A DNA stretch of 64,000 nt from Diphasiastrum complanatum (lineage: Eukaryota; Streptophyta; Lycopodiopsida; Lycopodiales; Lycopodiaceae), in the NCBI GenBank assembly GCA_029204225.1, contig CM055096.1, positions 58,975,600 to 59,039,599 on the forward strand, given 5' to 3'. Shown here piece by piece: positions 11,701-25,500 of this stretch; position 1 is the first letter of the stretch; the number at the start of each line of letters is the position of its first letter. A program made the translations under genes and the position numbers. Below the pieces are notes generated by a model. It did no database searches. It was not told where the DNA came from and saw only the letters and a list, made by a program, of their open reading frames with translations.

Positions 11701-12560
11701 AATGTAGTGAGCATATGAGGTCCAAATAGTATTGCATTGATTGTGGGTCTCTAATTTGAACCAATCAAATGAATAACTAGAATGCTATTAAACATAGTAA
11801 GTTAATGTATTACATCAAGGACCAAGTTCATCCTCAATTACCTCAAAAGCAGCTAAATCTCATGAAACAGAACAAGGACTGCTCATCAGCCATCACGATC
11901 TTTGCAAAAAATATTACACCTAGCATAAATGTTGGCTATTTTGCATAATAAGGACTCCTCACTTTCATATTAATAAGCATAAAGGAATAATGCCATCAAG
12001 GGAGAGCCTTGAGCTCTTATTCAAACATGTTCATGGGACTACTGCTCTAAGGTGATACGCAAGACATGAAGACATGAGTTTCTCCCAAGCATCATTGTTG
12101 TAGACCAAGTGGAATGCAAGGTGTAAATAGAGGTATAATAGAGCAAATTTCTTCTTTTCCCCAAAAGGTTTAATTAGTGCACGTAACTAGAATGACAACA
12201 TTTTGATGGCCAATATAAAAATGCCAACTAAATTGCCTGATTGTAAAATCAAGAATTAAAAAAAAGTGACATTTATTCAATTTTAATTAAGAGAAATGCA
12301 TAACATTTTGGTTCATCAAAAGTACAAGGTTTGTGTTAAGTGAAATAATTTTGACTTTTGAGATAGAATTTATCTTTGATGAGATTTGGTTGGTCATAAA
12401 GATCCAGGCTAGTTGGCAAACATGATGCAAATCAAAACAACTCTTGGCAACCAAAGCTCTTTCAAAAAGCTTGATAAACACTACAAGACACTCTTTTTGG
12501 TTTACCATATTACATGACCATAAAGAGCAATTATATGTCAAGCAAGTTAAAACAAAAATT
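8740..12560. other. No recognisable gene; AT-rich, probably intron 8 of the DUF1350 gene or its 3' side
   Basis: All reading frames are short and none matches a family I know. I looked here for the missing C-terminal DUF1350 exons and did not find them. A weak imperfect duplication (TCACT..TGCA.CTCTG..GG.TGG.AAGA.ATGTCAG) occurs at about 9,805 and 9,898. Old transposon debris is likely but cannot be named. Confidence 0.4.
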
Positions 12561-12568
12561 CTACTCAC

Positions 12569-13566
12569 TAGTTGAGAAGCCTCTCCAACCGATGGAGTAA
12601 AACTATCTTTGCCATTAGCTAACTCCATGTACAGAGGTTGGAGTTGCTCGACCAAAGGAAGAACTTGTTTGAGTAAGGGTGGGCTCAAGTTTTCAAATTG
12701 CTTAATTGCCATTTCTGCCTGACACAACATGAACACATAAGGTCAGAGATCTATGTATCAAGTTCTAGGTGAGAAAAAGTTGTTAAGCATGGAACTATAA
12801 GTAATTGAGAGCAAAATTGGTAAAAATCTTCCACCTTATTGCATGAAATTATATCACTTACTACAAGTTAAATATGTAGGCACTTCCAACTCACTCTCAT
12901 TGACTTGATAATTTTGATATAGTCTACTTTCTTTCTACTGAAACCTTAGATTGAGTCTGATTGACATGCAAATTCATAGCGAGCTTGAATTCCTAAAAAT
13001 TTTATCCAACAGTTACGTTTCTTGAATATCATCAACCTATGTTGGCCCTTATAAATGCTTGCTACACTAAAAATTCATTATTGGGATGGCATGAACGAGA
13101 TCGCTCTAAGTTGACATTCAAATCACATCATCTCTAGTCATAATTAGCTGAAGTTCAAATGATTTCAAAGAAAGATGTGTCTTTACTAGAGTTTTTGCCA
13201 AAGCGATAGCCCTTGATAGTGGATTCTTGCTACTCATTTCTAGTTCTAAAAAAATAGCCATTAACTCAGACAAATTGATAAGGCAAAAGCAAAGAATACT
13301 AAATATTAAAAACTTATTCAACTCAAGTTATACAAAATCATACGAGTGGCACAAGAAAAAACTAATGTCTTCTCGAGTCAAGAAAATCCTTACGATCCTC
13401 TGTGAGAAAAAAAGGGAAATACAAATTGGACCTTGACAACCAATGTGCTTATACTCACCCCAAGTCGTATTGTTGGTGAGGACATGAATTGCGCCAGTAA
13501 GGGACCTAGATTTTGAGCCATGGGGACAACCACGGGTGAAAAAAGAGGGATTGATTTTGATGCTCC
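12569..13566 (-). CDS. DUF1350 exons 7 and 8
   Basis: Exon 7 (13,566-13,459, 108 nt) lies between an AG acceptor and a GTGAGT donor. It encodes GASKSIPLFSPVVVPMAQ and ends at PTIRLG. Exon 8 (12,718-12,569, 150 nt) follows TGTGTCAG and ends before GTGAGT. It runs from AEMAIKQFENLSPPLL to VGEASQL. Both start and end in phase 0, and together they read RLG-AEMAIKQ as in the family. The reading frame continues past the exon 8 donor only by chance. Confidence 0.85.
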
Positions 13567-16500
13567 CTGCAACTCACAAGGAAGGTGGATTAGAAAATGG
13601 TTTTGATGCATTTGAACAACTTCTAAAAAAGAATGCCTCATTTGCATAAGATATATTGAACAATAAGGAGTTTCAAGTAATCTAGTAGGATCTTTGTTGT
13701 CTCGTAAATGATAAATATCAATCAAAACTAGATTGTATCTACTCCAACAAAAGGGAACCAACCAGTGTATACGTTTATGGGTTCATAACATACTTTAGTA
13801 AAAAAGCTTTTCTAAAAGTACATCTGCATCATAAGACCCAGAAACACTTTCTTATGATCATCATATGCAAGAAATTTAGTCCTTCGAAAGCATTCAAAAT
13901 GAACTTCACTTGTATTTGAGACTTATCTGGAATAATACACATAGCAAGATAAAACATTTGACCAACATACATGCTCACTAGAAACTTGTAACATCTCAAA
14001 CAGGCGACAACGTCAAAAAGATAATCATTAAATATTTCTGTGTCAATACAGTATTACAAACAGAGAGAAAGAATGAATGAATGAATAATTAATGTCTTTT
14101 TAGCGATCATGATCGTGCGGTAGATTTTTGGCCTCATGGAATCACCACTCTTATGGATGGGGTATATGAGATTAGTGCACCAGCAATAAGAAAAGTTTGA
14201 GGTAACCACGGGATAAAATATCTACTGCATGTATGAGAAGTTCAGCGTCAAGGTCCTCACTATGAGCACAGTTACATTTCAGCCAATCGATAGTGTCACG
14301 AGCACATAATATGAGGATGCTGGAGTATTCTTAGTCTCTTGAAATTGTGGGGCTGTGATTTGATTACTGTTACTACAACTAAGAGTTGGGCCTGATGAGA
14401 TTTTTTAGCATCACACCTTTGAAACCAACCGGCATAATTGATGTGACCATAAAAAGCATGCGCTTAGATACCACTTTTGCAATTACAAAGAGATGCAACT
14501 ATTTCAGCTGAACTTGGTGCACATACCTTCTATAATAAAAAAATGAACACTCAAGAAAACTTGGATTTTTGCTGTCTTTAACAACAAGTGGGTGAAACTA
14601 AACGTTCCCTTTTTGTGGAGCTCCAAAATATTGTTCAAATTGGCATAAATTGGTAATGGCATAAAAAATTAGATGCATGTGTTTGTCCTTTGAAGTCACG
14701 ATACATAGCAGGACATCATGATGCAAACTTTTGAAGTTATTAACACATTAAAATGGTAGGAAGAGGTCACGATGGAACATATGTCTGTGATATGGGATCA
14801 AAAGTATTGCACCTGGTTGTTGAATGACAGAAATACATTTCCTGCCCTTTGTACAGCATATCGAGAACCTGACAAAACATATCGCCTTCCCCATTATGAA
14901 TCCAATTCGGAAGACACTACATAGTACAGAAACATGGAACACTCTATCTACTAAATACTTCTACTTTAAAGCTCGATTCTCGAATAAGAAGAAAAAACCT
15001 TCAAAAGATAAAAATTGCAATTCAGAAAACTTACAAATAAGGAGATGAATCAAGGACCCCAGTGAGTGACCAACTCCAAAAATAGGTAGAGACTCGACCT
15101 GATGAAAGTTTGCAGAACTCCCACGCACGGTCAGTCATAAGACATCAAAATGGAGCTGTTCCATTTCACAAAAGCTAGAACAACACCAACTTTTAGAAAA
15201 TTTTCAACCCTTACTAGCTTCGACTTGGAGTCCTGCACTCCTACAAGCATGACAGATTATTAAAGACAATGTTAATCAAATACATGAGATGGGGGGACAT
15301 GCTGCTCTCCTTATATGAGGAAAACAGGAATCCTTCAAGGCAGCTATACCATCATGAAATTAAAATACATCAAGGCCATACAACTTCAATTTAAGCAACC
15401 ACACAAGCTCAGAACCTTCAAAAATGACAGCAACTTCACTTTGTAAGTCTAGTTTCAACTGATCATATTTTATCTAGCAATGGTTCTCAAAAGCTTGAGT
15501 GATATAACTCACAAAGTCATTCCGCATAGCCCGAATGCACCTATCAAACTTGAACTGAGCTTCATCTGCAATACGAAGGTGATCAAAACCACTCGCAAAT
15601 GGTGTTGCAATCACCAAAAACCCCCTGTTTAGACACAGCAAAGAGAAAAAAAAGCCAGATTAACATTTGGACCCTACAGCATTTCTGCAAAGTGATATTT
15701 GTTATGTGCTATTCACTACTCAAACTGTTGGATGAAAAACCACCTTATACAAGGAAAGAGTAGACCTACAAAGCTTCCTTCCTTATTGCAACCCAACTTC
15801 TCGCCCAATGAAGGCAACAATTTACAAATCAGATCAAGATAATGATATTGTGTATTTGTGCTTGTTGGTGATTATTTGAAAAAATCATGCTATTTTGGGT
15901 GGTAATTACTTGTAAGCATCATCCTATAGGGAAGGGTTGCTGGAAACAATAACCCGGAGCCCAACACCTATCACCTCACAAGCATCTCCCTCCTGAACAA
16001 GTATCAATCACCTTATCCTAAATCACTTATTTGTTGATCCTTTAAGTCACAGTGAATAAATCTAAGTGATACTTTAGGCAAAAACAGTTTTAAATATCTC
16101 AAAATATCAAGATCCAAAACCCAAATATGTAACCAACTTTCTTTTCCATTTAACTTCCAACATCTTAAACACACAAATAAAATCAGCAGTGAACTGATAT
16201 TACCTTTCTCAATGTTAAGTGTACTCAGATCTACATGATTCCAGTTACAAAAGAAGTTGAGCCAGGACAAGACCTTTCAGACAAGCACTCCAGAAAGAGG
16301 CGATATGTCAGCTGAGGGGTAGCTCCAACAAATACGCCACCTATGAAGTGCACTATTGCAATTGGTTCACCTTTAATAGGCCACAGTACCCATGCTCCCT
16401 AAAAAGCATTTTAAGAATCAGCATACATGGACTATAGATCCTAACATGAAACACAAAGTCGGAAATTAAAGGAGAAGCTCAACAAATGGGATTTTTCCTT

Positions 16501-19500
16501 TCAACTACTTAGTCCTAAAAATCAAAGCATTAAGTCACAATCAATTATCTAATAATAGTCCAAGCTAATCCGTTTCTTTTTTAAGATTCGCTTAAAGTAT
16601 TTTCGTTTTTACCAAAACCCCTTATGAGATTGTACTTCTTGGGCATGGGCATCAAAATAAACTTTGATGGTTCAAGCAATTAATCTTAGTTCCACAAGAA
16701 CGATTGGGAAAATATGTCAGGTGTTCTATAGTACCACATGATCTGCATGAACAAAGAACATGCGGCCATGCAACTCAGCCTAAACAATTTTATGCCAGAG
16801 AATCAACGGGGGATCAGAGTTTAGGATTTAGAGAGAGAGGGAGAACTAGAACAAGGAGCATAGAGAACACATTTAGGGCTTACACGATTTAAGGAAGAGA
16901 AAGAAAGCTTTATTGATGTCTTATCAGTACCAGTAGGTACAAAAGAGAGTAAGGGGATGATTCGGGTTTGGGGTTCAGGTTGAGAGGGAGGGAGAGAGCA
17001 TTGTAGGGAGAGTGAGAACTACAATGAGAAAGAGAAAGCTATATTAATTACTTATTAGTAAATAAGTACATCCCAAGTGTGTCATAATAATAAGAGGGTA
17101 ATATCAACAACTACGCTATACTAAAGTAAATCAGCACAAGGCAGCAATAAGCTCTCTCAAATAGAATGCTGCTGAAGTACAATAATACTAGAGGCATAGT
17201 ACGTGATCAAATTGTTGATAAGAACTTTATTAGCTGCAATAAAGTCACAATGGAATCCAAGCTTCAGATAGGGAACTATGAGTTAAAAACTAATCTATCT
17301 ATATGTGGTTGATATGGGACCTATCGATATGAGACTTGGTGTTGAATGGTTACAAACGTTGAATGGTCACAATGGAATCCAAGCTTCAGATAGGGAACTA
17401 TGAGTTAAAAACTAATCTATCTATGTGGTTGATATGGGACCTATCGATATGAGACTTCGTGTTGAATGGTTACAAACGTTGGATGATGTAACTTTCCACT
17501 TTGAACAGGGAACAATGCAGTTCAAGCAATTTGGACAAGATTTGCGGTTGCCAAAAGGAACACTCTGGTGCTTGTATACAGCTAATTACCAAAGCTCAAG
17601 TTCAACGATTATTCGCAAGCATGTAATTATGTTCCTTTTGAAAGTGAAGTTGGATGACGGTAATGTCAAAGAGGTTGATGCTAAACCATAAACTCGAAGG
17701 TGCAAAACGTGTTGGACAAGTTTGAAGATGTGTTTCCAAGCGCATTACCAAAAGGGTAACCTCCAACAAGTTTGTGAACAGTGTTATAGAGCTAGAACCA
17801 AGATCGAAACCTGCCAAAATCCCTCCATACAGGTTGTCATAGTTGGAAAGAGAAGAAGTTCAAAAAATGGTCTAGGAGTTACTTGCCCAACATTTCATCA
17901 ATTTGAGCAAATCAACTTTCGCCTCACCAGCACTCCTTGTTAAGAAGAAAGATGTAACTTTTTGGATGTGTATCGATTATTATGCACTCAATAAGATCAC
18001 CATTAAGAATAGATTCCAATTTCCTCATGTGGATTATCTATTGAATGCTCTTAAGGGAGCACACGTATTTTCCAAGATTGATCTTCGTTCAGGTTATCAT
18101 AAAATCAAGATTAGTGAAAAAGATCAACAGCGCTTTCCAAACTGACAGAAGGCATTATTAGTTCAAGGTTATGTCATTTGGTTTAACCAATGCACCTGCT
18201 ACTTTTCAAGCATTGGTAAACAAAAATTTTGGGCCATATCTATATGAATTTGTCTCATTGTTTTTCAGTGATATTTCAGTTTACAGTCGAAACTTGAAAA
18301 GACATGCTCGTCATTTAGAAGTGGTTTGGGGAATAGGAGCAATACTGAGCCAAAAAGACGGTGTGATTGCCTATGAAAGTCAAAGATGAGCGATAAGGAA
18401 ATGTCTTATCCTACACACGACAAAGAGATGTTGCAATCGTTTCATGCTATTAAGGAATGGCAAAATTATTTACATGGGTCAAAGTTGATTATTAAAAGTG
18501 ATCGCCGAAGTTGGAAATACTTTTTGAGTCAAAAGCAGCTTACAGATGAACAGAAGAAGTGGTTGGCACAACTTCCAACGTGTGATTTTGTTATCGAATA
18601 CCTAAAGGGCAGAGAGAATCAAACTATTGATGCTCTATCAAAATTGTGGAGAATGTAGATGTGTGACAAAAGAGTGTCTATGGAGGAGTATATAACTGTC
18701 TTCCATGAGGTTGAGGAGAATTGCATGTCCAAAAGACAAGATCGAACTTCACGGTGACTATGCTATACAGGTTTGAATCCATCATTTTATTAGAAAATAA
18801 CTGGAAAGCCATCATCTTGGATGAGTATGCAACAGATGCAGGTGTTCAGCAAATCATAGGAGATTTGTTTCAAACCAAGTGTGACGGTCATTCTCGGTAT
18901 CAACTCAAGGATGGGATTCTAATATATGACAATAGAAAAATAGTTCTTGTGCAAAAATCAAGGTCGATTCCTCAAATTCTCTATGAATTGAATTCTTCTC
19001 CTAGTGCTGATCATTCTAGTGTTCTGAAAACTTACCAAAAGGTTAAAATCTCTTTAAATAAGGTTTAAAGCAAGTTGTATACACGATGGTCCGAGGATGT
19101 ACATCATGATAGGCCAAACCATATGAAAAAACCTTGTTTGTTACAACCACTATCAATTCCATCACAACAGTGGAAAAGCATTACTATGGATTTCATCTCA
19201 TCTCTTCCAACAACTTTGGGAGGGTATAATGGAACCTATGTAGTGGTGAACTGGCTAGCAAAATATGCCCACTTCATACCATATAAAACTACTTATGGAG
19301 CAGCGCAGGTGGCACAACCGTTCCTTAGAAATATTTTTAAACTACATGGGTTACCAAAGAACATAGTGTCACGTGTGCGACATGGATCCTAGATCTTTTG
19401 AATAGTTTTCGAAGAAAATGATGCATAAGTTGAAAACCAAGCTATGTTTGAGCACACAATTCCACCCAGTGACTGATGGTCAAACAAAGAGAGTTAATCA

Positions 19501-22500
19501 ATGGTTGGAATGTTATTTGTAGCATTTTGTAGCAGATCAGCAAACAAAATGGATTGATTGGTTGCATCTTGCTAAATTTAATTGCAATTCAGCGCCCTAC
19601 ATGTCTACGAGAATGACCCCTTTTTATGCATTGTATGGATATGTATTATGAACCAATACAACCAATTGACAACAATGGAAAGGGTTCCCCTTTGAAGATA
19701 ATACATGGGAAGATCATTCTTATTTGAAGAGGTGGCCTAAGATACTAGAAACTGCCAAAGGACTTTCGGAGCATGACACCCAACTAAAAGTCATAGGGTC
19801 TTCATTTTTTAGGACAAAAATGCTTAAATAGGGGGAGTGTCATGTCTCGCATGTAATTATCCCATGAGCTCCATACTAAGTAATGTTTAAATAGCCATGA
19901 TGCTGAATTAGAATGAGACTAGTCAGTAGGTAGTTAATAAGAAGGCATAAACAACCGCGTTGATGTTTGAGTCAATCAATGCCATCATGTAGCATCTATG
20001 GAATGAGCACAAAGAACTCAAAGGTTCTAGGGTGGCGATAGAGGTGGTTGCGGGTGCGGAGTAGAGAGTAATGCCATAATGGCTAAAAGTGTATAGATCA
20101 GTCAAGGGGGGCACATGAAGAAACTCACCACACCAAATGACTCTCTAGCTTGATACCACATCCCAAAGGCCTAATCAAAATACATCGCCCGCTCATCACA
20201 TCCCATAATTGTGTAATGGATGTAGGAAATCATTATACTTATGTGCTATGTAGCTTGATCCTCTGACACCCACTGATCACACCTCCTCACGGTAAAGTGT
20301 CTCCCAAGTAAAACCCAAGAATATTGATAAACTTCTCTCTCGGCTCTAGTGTGCCTCCATGGAAACAAAGTTTCACAGATCCCATTTTGTTGATAAATGG
20401 ACACCATTACAAATCCAAAAGTGTACGCACTCCCATACTTAGAGGCCACAGCTCCTTATGTCTGTACACCTAGAGCTAACCCCGTAAAGTGGGCAATTTC
20501 GGGTTGTACCACATCTCACAATATCCTTGGCTTCTTGTAATGCTTTCCACATGTTTTCGACCGATATGTACATGAGGTCATCATCCATAAATATGCAAGT
20601 ACCTTGAGCACTCCAAGTGTTAGGGACCCAACCCTCAGGTCCAAAACCTAACTTGAAACTGGACATTGGACCTATGGACTTGACCAGTGACTCGTGGACC
20701 GCATGTGTGCCACTTGTCATGATCAAGGATATGTACTAGGCATGGAGACTCCCACCTTCAGGGTATAGAAGGGAAGGTGATCTCACTTACCATTCATTCT
20801 ATCTACCTAGGAATTGGTGGATAGTAGTGCGCTGGTGCATAGCCAAGATCGTGCTAGAAGAGGCAAGTGAAGACCGAGGGTCCCGATGGTGGTATGGAAC
20901 ATCATTAGGGCAGGAGACTAGATCCCGCTTGTCTTCAAGCCATAGGTCAGGGCACGGAGGGTGGACCCAGATTAGGTCCTACAGCGTGGTGGATCTGTCA
21001 TAATTGATCTACAAATTCTAGATAGGAGTTAACTAATCATATTAGCACCCACCAAGACCAACATAAGACATTAAGAGAACCAAATTCTTAATATGCAAGC
21101 AAAAGATAATAGGAAGCAGCAAGAGTGGAGGGAATTGGCGCACAATGCCGTGATATCGTGGCTGGATGGATGGAGTTCGCACTTTTCCATGCATGATTCA
21201 ACGGACGACAATAAGATCAATTGCATACGTTGCTATACCATGCTCATCAGATGAACCAAGAGAGTCATATAACCGCATCAATGAGAATAATAAGACAAAA
21301 GAATTTTGCTACCTAATATGCACCAATGCTATGTTTATAACCCAACAATACAACCTAAAACTACAAGGGTATATCAATGTGATGTCAATGATATGACAAG
21401 GCAACCTAATATACCAAAAGGGACCATGAATGCTTAAAAGTAACTGCAATAAGTGAGTCAAGAAATATAGATGAAACCAACCATGTAAATCCCAAAGAGC
21501 ATACCAATGCCATAACCACTCATGGCCCAAATTTGAGACCATGCAATGAAACCATGCCAACTTGATGTATAGCAGCCTCAATACAAAAACGATCCATAGT
21601 ACTTCCTATCCTATAAGGAATCCCTCATAGAAAGAATCATACCAATTAGAAAGTTGGTGCACCATGAAAACTCACATATATAATCCTGATGCAACTACGA
21701 GAATCGAACCATCCTAGAAGTACCCAAAGCATTAAGTGGAAAAAACAACATTGTGAAAAACTCTCATGTTGACTGAGAGGCAACTATAACACTACAAAAC
21801 CCTATGATCTAGAAGAATGACCAAAGGAACATGAGCCTCTATTGGAACTTTAGAAATTAAAAGATCAAATGAGTGAATCAATGGTTGCACTTCATGTACA
21901 AAAAGTTGTGACTAATTTGGAGATGCATGTACCTCACAATCCATGTGGCCCTTTGCACATGTTTTGTACAATCTTGTGAACCTTCTAAGTCCTATGACAG
22001 TGCAATATGACATAGATTTGGTACCACGTATAGAACATCCTAAAGGTTATATGTAGGCAACTATAAATCAAAACTAGATATACATATCTTAATTGTTTGT
22101 GGACTAGACTCGTACATCACATCACATGGATCTTGTGCCGATGCCCCATCCAAAACATCTAGTGGCACATTTGCTTACGCCTATGTCCTCTAATACATCA
22201 AAACTTGTACAATAGCTTCTCAATGAAAAGGTAAAACCTTTCAATGGAACAATCAGATTTGGCAATTAGCTCATATGAGTTTCCTATGAGAGATTGCAAT
22301 TGTCCTTGAATAAGGATCTAATTCACAGATTTTGCATCATTGATATATGAAAAGACATCATGTAGGCTAATTGATCAATCTCCCACAAAGAATGGCTAAC
22401 TAGCATCACATGAAATCACAAGACAATAGGTTCTCCCACGAAGAGCCCAACCAATACCAATCAATAAGCTGAATAATTAATGTAAAAGTGCCCTATATAC

Positions 22501-25500
22501 ACCCCACTAATAAACCCTAATGTAGGAATTCATAAATGAAGGGAGGCAAAGAACATGGAGCAAAAATAGTGCACCCTACCAAGGGCCCCCACTCCAAGTA
22601 TGACTGGATAAATAAAGGCACTTGGCCAATCATAAGCATAAAAAAGGCTCCGGGGCTGTACCTAAACAACATAATATGTGTAACTAGGAACAAAAGTATA
22701 AAAAATAGTAAATGTAAATAAGCCTACGGAATATATGTAGAGTAGCCAGTAAGCTTGTAGCATGTAGTCCATAACTTTCCCCAGCTATGAAGAACATTGC
22801 CCCCCATGTGGGCAAAGTAAGCAAAGAACTAGTGTGGTTATGTAGCCTCAAGATACGGGATTTTGTAACAGAATGTCAAGGTGAACAGAAACATCCTGAG
22901 GCTCCCATGTACCCTCCTCAATAGAATGGCCATCCCACTATACCAAAAACTGAACATGTCCATGGCGACGACTATGCAATAAGCGCACCTGTAGAATAAC
23001 AACGGGCATGAATGGAAAAAGCTATGGATCAGTAGGAAAGGTAGAATTTTGAGGAGCATCATCCTCTATAACAGCACGCAGCAAGCTGACATGAAAGATA
23101 TCACAAGCCTAAATAGCAACAAGTAACTCAAGGCGATATGTAACAAAACTAAGGCATTCGAGAATTTGAAAAGGCCCATAATAAAGTGGCACAAGCTTCT
23201 CAGTAGAAGCATGACCCTAAACAAAGCGATGGCAAAAGCATAGCCTGAGAAAAACAGTGTCACCTACATCAAACCCAACATGTCACCAATGTCAATCAGC
23301 AATGACTGGTATCATTGGATATGTTGTAGATGAGAAGCTACTCTAACAATGATCTCACAAGCACTAGAAAGATAAGAGAAAATAGTCACCGGTGCCATCA
23401 TCTGGAGGAGCAGTTATACCAAGCAGAACTGACAAGTAACCATGAGCAAGCAAGAAAGGAGAGACCCATGTGCTAGAACTGACAACGAGACCAATCCCCC
23501 GCCAGAAAAGGCCCTAACAATTTCCCTCAAAAATGCTCCAAAATGTTGTAGTGGCATCTCAATATTGTCTTATCAGTTTCGCACAGATCTAAGAAGTCCA
23601 CATAGTATCTAAATGCTTTGTATCTTTGTGTACAACAAATATTTTGAATGATGATACATTTCAAGATTCATTCTAAAATATTGTAATGCATGAATGATGA
23701 TACCTTTCAAGATTCATTCTAAAATATTCTAAATACCAAACTAGGATCTAATTCAAAGATTTTGCATCAATGAAACATGAAAAGGCAGCATATAGGCTAA
23801 TTCAATCTCCCACAAAGAATGGCCAACTAGCATCACATGAAATCACAAGACAATACAATACCAATCAATAAGGTGAATAATCAATGTACAACTACCCTAT
23901 ATATACCCCACTAATGAAACTAAAAACAAAGAAAACTAGTGCCCAACTCAAGTGCTAGTCAAGTGCTCTAAGAACAAGTTAGGCACAAAATATCACTTAG
24001 ACCATGAAATGGACAATGACATTGCAACACACAATAGATTTCATAAGAATAATCATGATAGCAAGCTGATTTGAAGCTAATGCCATGAAAGCTTTGGGAC
24101 TAGGAGCTCAGTAAGACTAACCGAGGTTGTCCTAATGACAAGTTGACACCAATAAGACTAAGTGTCTGATCCTACTACTAATGGGGCCCAAGGGTCCTAA
24201 TCACATGGTTTGCTAATAGATAATGATAAAAGAAGTGTTGGAGACCCTATGCTTGATGTAGGGGTTAACAGCCTACAACTAAATGACACTTTCATCAAAT
24301 GGTGAATGATCCATATATATCACTTTAAGTATCACTAATGAAATGAAATTTTAAGGTGAAAATAGTGATATTTCTACCTGTGCATGGAATATAACAATCA
24401 AGAACTTGAGAATGAACATTCTAGGCTAGCATGTTCCTGGAAAGATGTTCCCAAGAGCATTCCTGGATGCAAGAAAATGGGAAGATGTGACATCTTAAAA
24501 TGGTAGCCAACACATTATTTTGTGATTATAAAAGAAAATAATAGCATAGAGTAAGCAACATCAATGATGTGCAAACAATTAGTGAGTGGCAATAACCACA
24601 TCCTAAATCAAAAAATGTCTCCACAGACAAAGTCGCTGTAAGTTGATCAACTCTAAGGACATATCAGCAAAAAGAGATTGGTTGTGTTTCTTATAGGATG
24701 ATACATCAAATTATTGTGAATGATCAAATATATTCGTAATAATTCATAAAAGGTCAACCAGACTTCTTACATTGAGGATGAAACTTCAAAGGGATTCAAA
24801 TAGCTACCAACATAAATTGTGAAGAAACAAGGGAACCTCAGTGTTCACTTCCAAAAACCTAATGATTGAATAGCACATTTGGCTTGTCACAAGCTCCCCA
24901 AATACTTCATTGTTCTCATTGGCAAAAATAAAAGTACCATTGCAGTTCTTGCACATCCAGATTGTCAAACAAATCAGACAAATATGCTCAAAAATCTATT
25001 GCCAATGACTTAATTAGGTCATTGCACAGCCCCCAAATGCAAGCCAGTGTGGTATAACTATAAATGACTAATTACCATGTGGGGTGTTTTCAAGCTCAGC
25101 CACAAGAAACAAGCAAGACTATAGACAAGAAATTATAACCTGAATTTCTTGCCAACGGCCAGGAGTACCTTGTGTCCTCTTGGCTGTATCGACGATCACC
25201 CTGTGTCATGTGAAGCCTTCAATTTCTTTCTTAATTTCATGAGCTATTGCTTGCCAATTCAGAGCAGGTCACAATCAAAATGAGATAGAAAGACGACAAT
25301 AGCACATACAAGCCTTCAACTGTATACAGATAAACTTGTTCTCACCTTTCAATTTGGCCGTAAAGCTGAACACTTTGCCTCTTATCAGGATCATCTGCTG
25401 AGCTGCCGGCAGACCCAGAGAAGGCCACCACACCATTCTTCCACTTTGGCTTGGTGAAGCTTTGCAGTTTGCGTTGTTTTAAGGTGTGTGAAGAGTGCAG

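Noticed and set aside
12287-12568. Extension of the DUF1350 reading frame past exon 8
   Set aside because: It runs through a GTGAGT donor, and the added peptide does not match the family.
17041-17070. Stem-loop TACTTATT-AGTA-AATAAGTA as a fourth covarying LINE tail hairpin
   Set aside because: Part of it aligns linearly with ATTAGTAAAT of LINE-A located after the true hairpin, so the stem may be coincidental; not counted as covariation support.
20135-20155. AGCTTGATACCACA as a minus-strand primer-binding site
   Set aside because: Differs from the usual TGGTATCAGAGC complement and has no matching LTR beside it.
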